Assembly (NCBI GenBank): GCA_030761205.1
Contig: JAULJL010000041.1
Span: 1,870,001 to 1,934,000, forward strand
Length of the DNA stretch: 64,000 nt
Origin: Fremontodendron californicum
Lineage: Eukaryota; Streptophyta; Magnoliopsida; Malvales; Malvaceae
Direction of reading: 5' to 3'
The notes beneath the pieces were generated by a model. That model was not told the DNA's origin. It saw nothing but the letters and a program-made list of their open reading frames with translations, and made no database searches. Below are positions 23,401-33,017 of this stretch, in pieces. The position numbers and the translations under genes were made by a program. Within the stretch, counting starts at the first letter, position 1. Each line of letters starts with the position of its first letter.

Positions 23401-24878
23401 CTTCCAACTCTGGTTCATTGTTATTCTCATCATTATTTATGTTCTCAAACTGCCTGAAAGCTGATCTTACTAATACACCAACAGTTAAAACTCTTAAACC
23501 AGGTCGAGACCTTTGAGATGGTTGAGCCTGTCGCATTTTAGACCCCCCAACTAGGATAACTCATCTTTGCATGACTTGTTAAATCAACAGGCATTTTAAA
23601 CTCCCAACTAGCATAATTGATCCTTGTAAGAGTAACGATGTGTAAGCCACTACTCTTGTAGGAAAATATTGAAGAGTTTCCCCACTGGTAGAAACTGACT
23701 AGTTTAGCAACTTCCTGAACAAGTTTATAGTTATAGATATACTGAGCCATGTAAATCGATGAAGGAACAGTTTCCCGAATTACTTGATGGTTGCTTAGAC
23801 CGCAATAAACCTTTGCTCTGGTTTTCCTTGTCAACTTACCCCCTTTTGCAGTCGATATAGCTTCTTCATAGCTTATTAGTGCGCGAAAAATGGCTATGGC
23901 ATCGGCAGTCCAATTGCTGAGGGTCAAACTCAAATCATAATCTGCGTTTAAATGCATTATTCACATTATCAATCTAGGTTTACTTGGATTCGGGGAAGTG
24001 TTAGATATAAATATATGTCGGACTTAATTTTTTTAAGTTTTTTTATATTTAGAGGATCGTACTTCATACATATGTCCAAATATATAAAGAATATGAATGT
24101 CGAATACAAATATTTTAAGAAAAATGAAGAATCAGATTTATCTATAGTTTTCAAAAGTTCGAAATATAGCCAGGAAAGCAAATAAGTGAAGATTGAGTAT
24201 AAGCGTATGATAGAATTTCCAAGGGAAAATTACCATTCAGTTTTATTGGAGTAATGTTGTCATCCCAATCATAGAAGGATAATTGGATTTGAGGTTCATC
24301 TGGAACTATAGGTACATAATCCGATATATGTTGTATCTTCTTATTCACACTGTCTTCTCCATGACTTCCAATTCTTAGCTCACTGCGATCTAATGATAGT
24401 AATAACAGCAAAGGGTGACAAAATGTTTCAAAATACTTTTCTCTTCTTTAGATATTTGAACGGGATTAGTGTATTTTATGCCAAATGGGTGTTTTTAAAA
24501 AATAAAGAGAAATAAGTGGGTATTTTATCAATCTTTAGTGATAAATATACTTTTCCAAAAGAAAAAGTCAAAAACTTATTAGCAACAAAAACCAAATGTT
24601 ACAACAAATTCTCTAAATAGTAAATACCCGTCAGCTTTGTCAGAGTAGAATATTTGTGCAAATATTGGAACATAACCATCTGGTTAGGTTCTGTATTTAT
24701 GCTGCAAAAGGCTTGTCCAGCAGTGCCCATCTTCCTGGAAATTTTCATTCCTTCGCCGGCGACAACTCCATTGACAGAACCACTGCAATTTAATGGCGAC
24801 AAAAACAGTAAATGAGCTCTTATTAAAAAAAAAAAACAGTAAATGAGCGAGCAAGAACATTGATAAACGCTTCTTCAT
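20496..24878 (-). CDS. Glutamate-receptor-like channel, short form lacking most of the N-terminal domain
   Basis: Plant GLRs are ligand-gated, mostly Ca2+-conducting cation channels. Eight exons keep frame with GT-AG junctions: 24878-24838, 24782-24628, 24389-24234, 23941-23840, 23550-23285, 22314-21990, 21734-21340, 20849-20496, giving 597 residues. From about residue 155 the pattern is canonical: LBD S1 (GLRVLTVGVLVRSAF...EEVARK TFDAAFG), M1 near 295-313, a pore segment (QVEAVFCFPFAFLF), M3 with TTTFTASLGS in place of the usual SYTASLTS, S2 (VFPRGSPLALEMSEA) and M4 near 536-560. Normal GLRs are 850-950 residues; here only about 150 precede the LBD, so the amino-terminal domain is nearly gone. 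Weak points are the first donor (T-rich) and the 23839-23551 intron, whose sequence is itself largely open. The transmembrane half is secure; the 5' half is inferred. It could be a decaying paralogue. Confidence 0.75.
20905..21281. mobile_element. MITE in the last GLR intron, TAATATGTAAATTGG family
   Basis: The ends GGTTTAATATGTAAATTGG and the inverse of AATTTGCATATTAACC are paired. The 9-mer AAAACAAAA flanks both sides (20896-20904, 21282-21290), but it is low-complexity. It sits between GLR exons 7 and 8 and is a sister of 18974-19373. Confidence 0.7.
21768..21938. mobile_element. MITE of the GCTATGTTACTC family, in a GLR intron
   Basis: Starts GCTATGTTACTCGGATTCGG and carries the family core (TTAGAGGATCATAC, CCGAATATGTG, GGAAAAATGA). 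The right terminus is eroded. It occupies most of the intron between GLR exons 6 and 7. Confidence 0.65.
22447..22630. mobile_element. MITE of the GCTATGTTACTC family, in a GLR intron
   Basis: Starts near ATGTTACCGCACTC and ends CTGATAACATAG, with the shared core (TTTAGAGGATTATACC, TCCGAATATATGTCGGACA, AAGAAAAATGAAGAAT) between. It lies in the intron between GLR exons 5 and 6. Confidence 0.65.
22919..23217. mobile_element. hAT-type MITE in a GLR intron, diverged
   Basis: TAAATCTGCTCAAGG at the left and the inverse of TTAGGTTCATGAGACGGGCC at the right, GC-rich arms (GACCCGACTCGACCCG, GCCCGGCCC) and an AT core match the 30645 copy. A target duplication is no longer visible. Confidence 0.55.
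23968..24141. mobile_element. MITE of the GCTATGTTACTC family, in a GLR intron
   Basis: Core phrases TTAGAGGATCGTAC, TATGTCGGACT and AAGAAAAATGAAGAATC are shared with the other copies. Both termini are eroded. It lies in the intron between GLR exons 3 and 4. Confidence 0.6.
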
Positions 24879-25243
24879 TCTTCCTCCGGTCTCCAGCTAC
24901 CTAAAGAAGATAAATTATTTTCTCGTCTTCTGTTATTGACTTCACCTCTGGTAATGGTTTAATTGAAGAAAAAAAAAATCTTATTTTAAGTCTCGAGTCA
25001 ACAACAAATTTTCCTGGTGGGTTCATTTGCCTTGCATTACATGAGTATCTATTTATTATAATTTCTGAATCATGAGAGTCGGTTATATTTGAAATGTTAA
25101 GAGTATTTTTGTCTAATTTGTTTGCGAGTGTAAAAAAACCATTTAATGTGGTTTGAAAGAAGAAAAAAAAAAAAAGAGAAAGAAAATGGAGGTTGAAGGT
25201 GGGGATAAATCTTTAGCCCCCTTTAATAAATCTTTAGCCCCCT

Positions 25244-25288
<45 letters not shown>

Positions 25289-25425
25289 AATCCGACTTGT
25301 AATAAATCTTTAGCCCAAATGGTGAAAAAAATCATCTGGCCGACTTCGTGCCCCGCCTTTCTGCCCCGTTTACATGCTCTTGCCACGTGTGGTAAATAAA
25401 GAGAAGAAATATATTTTAACCTTGA
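24879..25425. other. GLR upstream region and low-complexity DNA
   Basis: Contains a direct duplication of the phrase AATAAATCTTTAGCCCCCTT (about 25204-25244) and an A homopolymer of nearly 40 bases at 25249-25287. It could include the GLR promoter. No further gene seen. Confidence 0.5.
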
Positions 25426-25435
25426 CAACAAATCT
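25426..25435. repeat. Target site duplication, left copy
   Basis: CAACAAATCT, identical to 29939-29948. The length (10 bp, or 9 with a one-base shift in the terminus) fits Mutator-like transposition. Confidence 0.85.
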
Positions 25436-25795
25436 GGCTTTTTTATTACAATATAGCCAAAAAAAAAAATTTACTAAATTATCGTTGCTTTTTGATTATT
25501 TTCCAAAATACGGATTTTTTTTTCTAGCTGGAAAATCGCCATCCCCCATGGCGATTTCCCAGCATGTATTTTTGCAAATTTGCAAAAAAATACCAAGGGA
25601 AATCGCCACCCCCCATGGCGATTTCCCTTGGTAATTTTAGCAAAATTTGTTAAAACCATGAAGGGATGCGATTTCCCTTCATGTATATATATTTTTTTTT
25701 AATTAATAAACAAAAATTATATTAAAACAAAATTTTATTTTAATTTGATAAATTTATTTTTAAAAATTATAAATTAAATTAAAATATTTTTTTTA
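25436..25795. repeat. Left terminal inverted repeat with nested hairpins
   Basis: Pairs with 29524-29938. It contains three hairpins centred on the CCATGG-type core, with different outer stems: GCTGG/CCAGC near 25528-25562, CCAAGGG/CCCTTGG near 25593-25632, and a shortened ATGAAGGG/CCCTTCAT near 25659-25684 that has lost its core. Beyond this the TIR continues as A/T-rich sequence to about 25795. Confidence 0.8.
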
Positions 25796-26456
25796 TAGGT
25801 TTGGTTATTTATTTTTTAAAAATATATATTAAAAATGTAATTTAATTTATTATTACAATTTTATAAAAAATAAAAATATATTTCTTATTAAAATTTAAAA
25901 AGAAGATTATATTTTTTATTAAATTTTTATATCAAAAATTTTATTTTTTATAATTTTGTAATATTATAAAAAAGAAAATTTAATTTATATCAAAAATAAT
26001 TTAATGATGTAAAATGTAAATAAATTTTTTTTTAAAGAAATTTATCGAGTCACTTTTTTAAATAAAGAAGTTATTTTTAAGTTGGTATCGTAAAATAATT
26101 TTTTTAATTTGATTAGTTTTTTTGAGTTGGTATTCGATTAACTCGTGACATTAATTTAATCATTGTTTTTAATAATAATATAGATTGTTACAGTTTAAAA
26201 CTGGATATTTGATAAAAAAAATTTAATTTAATTTCTGATTAAATTTTTTTTTCTTATTATAATTTAAAAAGAAAATTAAATTAAAATGAAAAAAAGAAAA
26301 GCAACTTATCATGTAATTTGGATTATTATATTAAAATTAAATAACAACATTAAGATATAAATTAAAATAAAATATAACAATTAATTTCCGAACAAATTAC
26401 ATGAAATGCAAAACATATAAATTTATATTAGAAATTTAAAACACATTACAATTATT

Positions 26457-29219
26457 CTAATTATTGCGTGGTGTAGAGCAACAGTGTCGAGTTCTTCTAG
26501 TGCGTGGTGGTTGCACCCGTCGTTCAACCTCGTCAGTGGCACGTATTCGCGGTCCACCACGACCTCTTGCTATAACCGCCACTGGTTCCGGTTGTATGTC
26601 ATCAGTCGTTTCATCCGTATCAAAAATTTGAAACCCACTGCTGGATGAGCCAACACCTAGTTCACCCATAACGGGAACCTGACTACTAGATGCACCCATA
26701 AATGATGTAGCATCAAATGCTGACGAAGGGGTTCCAAACTGATACATGGATGTTAAATATGCTGAACTTGGACTTAGGACGGGGAGCTGGTCATCTAACC
26801 TCGTTCTTAGCGGTGATGGTCGGTAACACTCATCAACGTCATATCCGGGGTGACTTACGGAATAACGATGGCTGGATGGTACTCCATAATCCCGTTCAGG
26901 TTCAGGATGATCAAATGACATCCTCGGTGCTGTGAACTCCGATGAGGTCGGTTGACGCCTTCGCCCACGTTGTCGGCGAGGTCTAGGAGCATCCATATCC
27001 TGTGTAGGAGGGACTGGAGCTGAAGTTTGTCCGGTAAATGGCATACTCCTAACATCCTCGTGCATCGACGGTGGACAAACGAAAGGCCGACCTTCATTTC
27101 TATACCATCTTATGTAATCAGCAGACGGGTTGAAATTATTACCAACAATCGGGTAACCTGTCGGAATTCGTTGAAAACGTATGTTCCACCATTGGATCCA
27201 ACGTTCATGCTTCGCAGGCCAGAATTCATCATTACGACCACGCATGTCGACCTTGTGAAGCTTATCAAGGTTCATCGGGGCTGCAGGAATTGGTTGTTGC
27301 ATCCCAAATTGTCGCAACACCCGGTCAGTTTGGTGCCACTCTACATATGAAAAGCATATCAATGCTGTGTTTGCTTTCCATATATTGAAATTATTGTAGG
27401 CATCCGATGGGATGCATGCCATAATTTCACTCGAGGAATATGGCATCCACAGAAACTGCGAATAATTATTACAAATTATTAGTTTCATATGGATTAAATA
27501 AAAAAAAAAAACTTCAATGTAACAATCGAAATATTTACCTTATCATATCCTAGTCGATCTAGTCGTAGTCTTATACTTGCAAGATCGCTCGGAGTCTCTG
27601 TAAAATCTCTACCCGTACTCCTACTCCACCTATTAAAATGCATATAATATCTTAATGACCTATAAAAATACAATTTCGTACAAAATTAATAAAATAGTAA
27701 AGATTATTACCTGCTTGCAAGGGGGTATACAGCCGAAATATCCACGCGCGGAGCAAGAAATGGTAGCCGATACCAAGCCCATGATTGTAGAAGCACTAGA
27801 CATCCACCTATGTCATGGTTTTTTGGAACTGTAGCTCGGCAAAGTTCTCTATACAAAACTGCCAAACACGCAGAACCCCAACTATAATTTGCTGCTTCCT
27901 CTAAATCACGTAGCAATGGAAGATACATTAAATGTACCCGACTGCTCGATTTGTCAGGCATCAGTAATCCTCCAATCAAACGTAAAATATATGCTCTAGC
28001 AGCATATTGTATTTGTTGTTCGGTTGCATGTAATGGCAGATTTTGAAACGTTTTCAACCAAGTCAGTCTCACCGTTGAGCCAGATACGACGTCTTCTGGA
28101 GGTACCTCACCCAATAGATCTTGACACAGTTCATTCCAATCTAGCAGGCTTCCGCCTGTAACTGCATCGCCATGGATCGGAAGTCCAAGTTGCAGCGCAA
28201 CATCTTCGAGACTGACCGTGCATTCACCACATGGAAAATGAAAAGTGTGCGTCTCGGGTCTCCATCGTTCGACCAACGCAGAGATTAAATCGGGTTGTAT
28301 CACAAGTCGTCGAATTTGACTTGCGTGATAAAATCCGGCTCTTCTTAAGTGGTCGATAATATAAGGATGCGGGTCCTCCAATGTAAATTTCCTCGAACGT
28401 AATACGCGACGAGTTTCCTGTTATAATAATAAAAATTAATATATTATAAAACTATAACAATTAAAAAGTAATAAATAAAACTATAAAATAACAAAATAAT
28501 AATATAATATAATATAATATAAACAATAATAATATAATATAATATAATATAAAACAATAATAATATAATATAATATAATATAAACAATAATAATATAATA
28601 TAATATAAAACAATAATAATATAATATAAAACAATAATTTCGTATAAAAAAACAATAATAATATAATATAAAAAAACAATAATAATATAATATAATATAA
28701 TATAAAGAATAATAATATAATATAATATAATATAAAACAATAATAATATAAAAAACTATAATAATATAATATAAAACAATAATAATATAAAAAACAATAA
28801 TAATATAATATAATACAATAATAATATAAAAAACAATAATAATATAATATAAAACAATAATAATATAAAAAACAATAATAATATAATATAATATAAAACA
28901 ATAATAATATAATATAATATAAAACAATAATAATATATAAAACAATAATAATATAATATAATATAAAACAATAATAATATAAAAAACAATAATAATATAA
29001 TATAATATAAACAATAATAATATAATATAATATAACACAATAATAATATAAAAAATAATAATAATATAAAAAACAATAATAATATAATAATATAAAAAAA
29101 CAATAATAATATAAAAAATAATAATAATATAAAAAACAATAATAATATAACAATTTACTTACCTCGTTAAATATAACCTCCGAGATGTGATTTTCTTGTA
29201 ACCTCAATAGTGAAGCCAT
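26457..29219 (-). CDS. Plant mobile domain (PMD) protein, MAIN/MAIL1-like
   Basis: Four exons join in frame with GT-AG borders: 29219-29163, 28417-27711, 27629-27539 and 27455-26457, giving 617 residues and no internal stop. The start at 29219 is chosen because exon 1 reads MASLLRLQENHISEVIFNE, the usual N-terminus of this family, and joins in phase to ETRRVLRSR, before the first recognisable core residues. The PMD core spans about residues 35-400: FHFPCGECTVSLEDVALQLG, LRLIGGLLMPD, WAWYRLPFLAP, then RWSRS, FLWMPYSS at the start of exon 4 and EWHQTDRVLRQFG near 325. The tail (about 400-617) is disordered, rich in S, P and R. PMD proteins such as MAIN and MAIL1 act in nuclear gene and transposon silencing; related domains also occur inside transposons. 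This copy lies in a MULE-like element. Whether it is a silencing factor or serves the element is unknown. Confidence 0.85.
28490..29150. repeat. AAT/AT microsatellite filling PMD intron 1
   Basis: About 660 bp of near-continuous AATAATAATATAATATAAT-type repeat interrupted by AAAACA units. It makes up nearly all of the 745-bp first intron of the PMD gene. Several open frames of Y, I, L and F residues across it are artefacts of the repeat. Confidence 0.9.
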
Positions 29220-29523
29220 TTCAAAATATTGTTGTAGAAAAAAAAAATTTGTAGAAAGAAATTTTTTTTGGTAGAAAAATGAAAAATTTTTGAAAGAAAA
29301 TGAAAATTTGAATGAGAGGAATGAAAATTTGAAGGAGAGGATGGGGGTATTTATAGAGGGTGGGGGGTGTGGGGGGGAGGGGGGATTTGGGCCTTTCAAA
29401 TTTTTTTTTTTTTCTAATTTGTTTTTTTTTTTCATTTCAAATTTAAAATTTAAAAAAAAATTCAAAATATTAAATTATAAAAAAATCTAAAATATATTTT
29501 ACGAATTTTTAAAATTTTTTAAA

Positions 29524-29938
29524 TTATAAAAAAAATATTTTAATTTAATTTATAATTTTTAAAAATAAATTTATCAAATTAAAATAAAATTTTGTTTTAA
29601 TATAATTTTTGTTTATTAATTAAAAAATATATATATATATACATGAAGGGAAATCGCCACCCCCCATGGCGATTTCCCTTCATGGTTTTAGCAAATTTTG
29701 CTAAAATTACCAAGGGATTTTTTTGCAAATTTGCAAAAAACACCAAGGGAAATCGCCATCCCCCATGGCGATTTCCCTTGGTGTTTTTTTACAAATTTGC
29801 AAAAAAACACGCTGGGAAATCGCCATGGGGGATGGCGATTTCCCAGCTAAAAAAAAAAATCCGTATTTTGGGAAATAATCAAAAAGCAACGGTAATTTGA
29901 TAAATTTTTTTTTTTGGCTATATTGTAATAAAAAAGCC
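29524..29938. repeat. Right terminal inverted repeat with nested hairpins
   Basis: Inverse of 25436-25795. From inside outward it carries hairpins with ATGAAGGG/CCCTTCAT (29642-29682, complete here), CCAAGGG/CCCTTGG (29742-29781) and GCTGGG/CCCAGC (29811-29848) stems, plus an unpaired half copy of the second type near 29707-29725. Confidence 0.8.
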
Positions 29939-29948
29939 CAACAAATCT
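29939..29948. repeat. Target site duplication, right copy
   Basis: CAACAAATCT, identical to 25426-25435. Confidence 0.85.
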
Positions 29949-30636
29949 TTGTTAAAATATTTTTTTTTAAAACAATATTTTTACATTTAAATAAAACCCA
30001 ACTCAGAACATAAAAAATATTGCCTTGATAAAGATTAAGAGCCTACTTGCAATAATTCATCTGGGTATAGGTTTGTTGAACCTATATCAAACATGAATTT
30101 TTTATTCATGATGAAATTCATTAGTCTTAACACATAAAACCAACCAATTATAAAAAAAAGTAACATTACAGAACTTTCATCAAACACTTGAGATGCATGT
30201 TTCAACATAATCAGTAATCGTTAAACCAATAGTGAATGAATTAAAAAAAATCAAATTATCAGAAACCCCAAATTTAAATTCAAATATGAAAAATGTAACC
30301 AAAAACCTAACTTTTAATTATATTTTCAGTACACCAAGCTGTGAGGGGTTTTTTTTAATAAAAAGTATGGGAAGTTTTAATCCACACATAGAAGATTGAG
30401 CATGCAAAGAAAATTTTATTTTAACTTCATGCAAATCTCAAATGTTTTAGATATTATTTATCAATATCATAAATTTTAAATGTGAAGTGAATTGTAGAAT
30501 CCAATATAATTTTTTGATGAGTTTCTCTCAAAAGGTTTTACTATTTTTTTTTTTAAGAGATTTTTTTTCGCTAAAATATAGTCTTCACAAAAGCTTGTTA
30601 AGTTCAAAAGCTACGTGTCAAAATCTTGTTGGTGGG
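29949..30636. other. AT-rich intergenic DNA, no gene seen
   Basis: No coding frame, RNA gene or terminus recognised. Confidence 0.5.
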
Positions 30637-30644
30637 GGCAAGAA

Positions 30645-30904
30645 TAGACCTGCTCACGGGCCGGGCCTGAGCAGAATATTTTATGTTTCGGGCCAGCCTG
30701 GCCCGGCCCAAAATAGTAATTTTTATTATAATAATATTATTTTATTTAATTTTAATTATAAAAAAATAAAAAATAAAAAATATTTTTTTTATTCCAATAA
30801 ACAGTGTTTCGAGCTTAAACGAGCGGGCCGGACCGATCCAGAACCGGGTCTGGGAAGAGAAAATAAAAAAAAACCGGGCCGCGGCCCGGCCATGAGCAGC
30901 TCTA
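30645..30904. mobile_element. hAT-type MITE, best-preserved copy
   Basis: A 260-bp element starting TAGACCTGCTCACGGGCC and ending with the inverse of TAGAGCTGCTCATGGCC. It is flanked by the perfect octamer GGCAAGAA at 30637-30644 and 30905-30912. Arms of CCGGGCC motifs surround an A/T core. The open frames across it are incidental. Confidence 0.9.
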
Positions 30905-30912
30905 GGCAAGAA

Positions 30913-32298
30913 GCGAGGCATGTTTAAGGGGCAGACAATTTCCATTCGAGATATTGGGCTCCTTTGATGACTTAATACGAGGTTAAACAATATTGGTAGT
31001 AGAAGAAAGACCACAAAGAAATAAACATGGTCGGACCTAAAAATAAAAAAAAAAAGAAACTAGTTCCCTTTGTCTTGTGTATCTAAAGCTGAACAATAAA
31101 TGTGAGGAAGGAATTATTGAAACTCCATTCATGGGAATGCTTGAGGTACAAGCAAAGAGATAATTTGGGAGAAGAGAAAAAGATGGTTGCGTACAAGGAG
31201 AATAAATAGCCTAACAATACTAAGCTTTTAAATAATTTGAAGGAAATAAAGCAATAAAGATGGAAGTGTCTGATTTCTCTGATTGTCTGTTCTTCTTGCC
31301 CTCTTGTCTTCGTTGTTTCCGGTGCTTCAAGAAGGCCAATTTGTAGCCATTTTTGGTGGGCGATATTATTTGGCCTTTATGTTTTCTGTCGGGTTGTTGG
31401 TGAAAATGAGGCAAATGATTTGCCCACCAGCTTGAAGCAATCGTTCACGGCGAGAATATCTAGTCACGACACTGGATAAGGGCTCTTAGGCGGTCTGAGG
31501 ACTCAATCTTTCATTGATGAAGGGACGATGATTTTTACCTGCCACACCGCCGTTATATCTCGCGAACATGCGTTCTCACGGTCGTCTTTATGTTCCATCT
31601 TCATCAAATGCACTTTCAGAAGCTAATAAGATTTTTTTAATCACATGCATAGGGAATTAAATGCGCTTCTAATGAATAAGGTTTCTTAATCGCATGTATA
31701 GGGAAAATCCCGTTAGGTTAATTATTCTCCAGACTCTTGTTACAAATCCTAACAATGTTTAATGAACTTTCAAACTTAGTTCAGGCGTGCTTGGGACGAA
31801 TTAGTAGACCTACAACTTTGAATACGATACGATTACACGAAAAAATAATTAAAATATGACAAAAAATAATACGAACACAACACAAATATATAAATATGTC
31901 AAAATTTATATAAAATAAATATATAATACATTAAACATAATTATGACACATAAAAATATACGAACACGACACGAATAGATTAATTACCAGGTCTACTCCT
32001 GATTGAACTCCCATTACGTGGGCTTGAACCACTTGATTGCCTATGGGAGGAAATAGTTAATGGATAATTACTTTAGAGGTAAATTAAGGATCGGATAAGA
32101 ACAAAGAAAAAATATCCTAGAAAAATGTAAAGTGAAAGGAAAAAATTGTTATCTGTATAGTGAAGGTGTTTTGGTGATCCGAACGGCTGGAAGCAACGTT
32201 TGGAAACAATCTCCAAGGGCGTTTATTCGTCCTTCTTACTCGTAACGTTGATGGTAGGATACTAGATCATCTTTGGCCTTCCGTCTTCGTGTAAATGC
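30913..32298. other. Intergenic DNA of mixed composition
   Basis: No gene recognised. The moderately GC-rich part at 31250-31620 has a 64-codon frame on the minus strand (31220-31414) without known features. At 31804-31997 the phrases GTAGACCT and AGGTCTAC bracket an AT-rich core with repeated ACACGAA motifs, possibly another small foldback element. Confidence 0.4.
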
Positions 32299-32301
32299 TT
32301 A

Positions 32302-32991
32302 GGCTCCGTTTGGAATCAAACGGAGCCTTGGTGCGGTTTCATTGGAGTTTTTTTTTTTTACCTCAATCGGACTGCACCTAATGTTTGAAAAATAAGGCCA
32401 GCACGGTTAAATCATGCTGGCCCTTTTTTTTCCACTGGAGCATTATGTTCCAGTGAAAAATAATGGCCTCCAGTGGGAGGCCATTTCTCAATTATAGCCT
32501 TGGATAATTTTTTTAATGTTCAAGGAATAGTTCAATAATGTTCATGTTATTTTTTTATTTATAAATGTAAAATATTTTTTAATTTAATATAATTAATAAA
32601 TTATTTTATTATTATATAATTAATATGAATTAATTAAAGAAATAAATAATATTAAAATAAATATTTGATATATTACTATCTTTTTATTAATTTTTAATAT
32701 TTATTAATAAAACTATTATTTGATATAAATATAATTTTATAAATATCAAATAATTTAAAATTTTCATTATATATATATATATATTTATCTAATGTCTTTA
32801 ATAGTCATTTTTTCTTCTCACTATAATTAATCTCACCGCCATCGCTGCTTTTGCATCCAAACACATATCCCACCGCTGATTTTAATCTCACCGCTACAGT
32901 ATCCAATCTCACCACTACAATAACTAATCTCACCTCCACCGCTGTTTTTAATCTTACCGGAGCCAATCTCACCGCCCATCCTAATGGAGCC
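32302..32991. mobile_element. PIF/Harbinger-type MITE with hairpin terminus
   Basis: A 690-bp non-coding element. The left end GGCTCCGTTTGG is followed at once by its own inverse, making a terminal hairpin. The right end reads CTAATGGAGCC. TTA flanks both sides (32299-32301, 32992-32994), the usual PIF/Harbinger target. The right arm contains about six AATCTCACCGC-type subterminal repeats at 32824-32972. Confidence 0.75.
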
Positions 32992-33017
32992 TTAGTGTGA
33001 CTTTGAGATGATTTCTA

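Larger units (their letters stand above)
25436..29938. mobile_element. Mutator-like (MULE) element carrying a PMD gene
   Basis: A 4503-bp unit with long terminal inverted repeats (about 360 bp left, 415 bp right), both starting GGCTTTTTTATTACAATATA and flanked by a perfect 10-bp duplication. Long TIRs plus a 9-10 bp duplication define a MULE. The only coding content is an intact PMD gene. No MURA transposase, ULP1 protease or other transposition gene is visible, so the element is non-autonomous. The interior between TIR and gene is A/T-rich. The TIRs are packed with hairpins (separate entries). The open PMD frame and perfect duplication suggest it has not been here long, which is an inference. 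Confidence 0.85.

Noticed and set aside
27707..28381. A stand-alone PMD protein beginning at 28381
   Set aside because: The codon there is TTG. The frame is exon 2 of a four-exon gene; an upstream exon with a true ATG and a consensus splice pair joins in phase.
28444..29465. Several long minus-strand open frames of Y, I, L, F residues
   Set aside because: They are translations of the AAT/AT microsatellite in PMD intron 1 and have no protein complexity.
30487..30927. A 146-codon plus-strand frame
   Set aside because: Most of it crosses the hAT MITE at 30645-30904; composition is low-complexity and no family is recognised.
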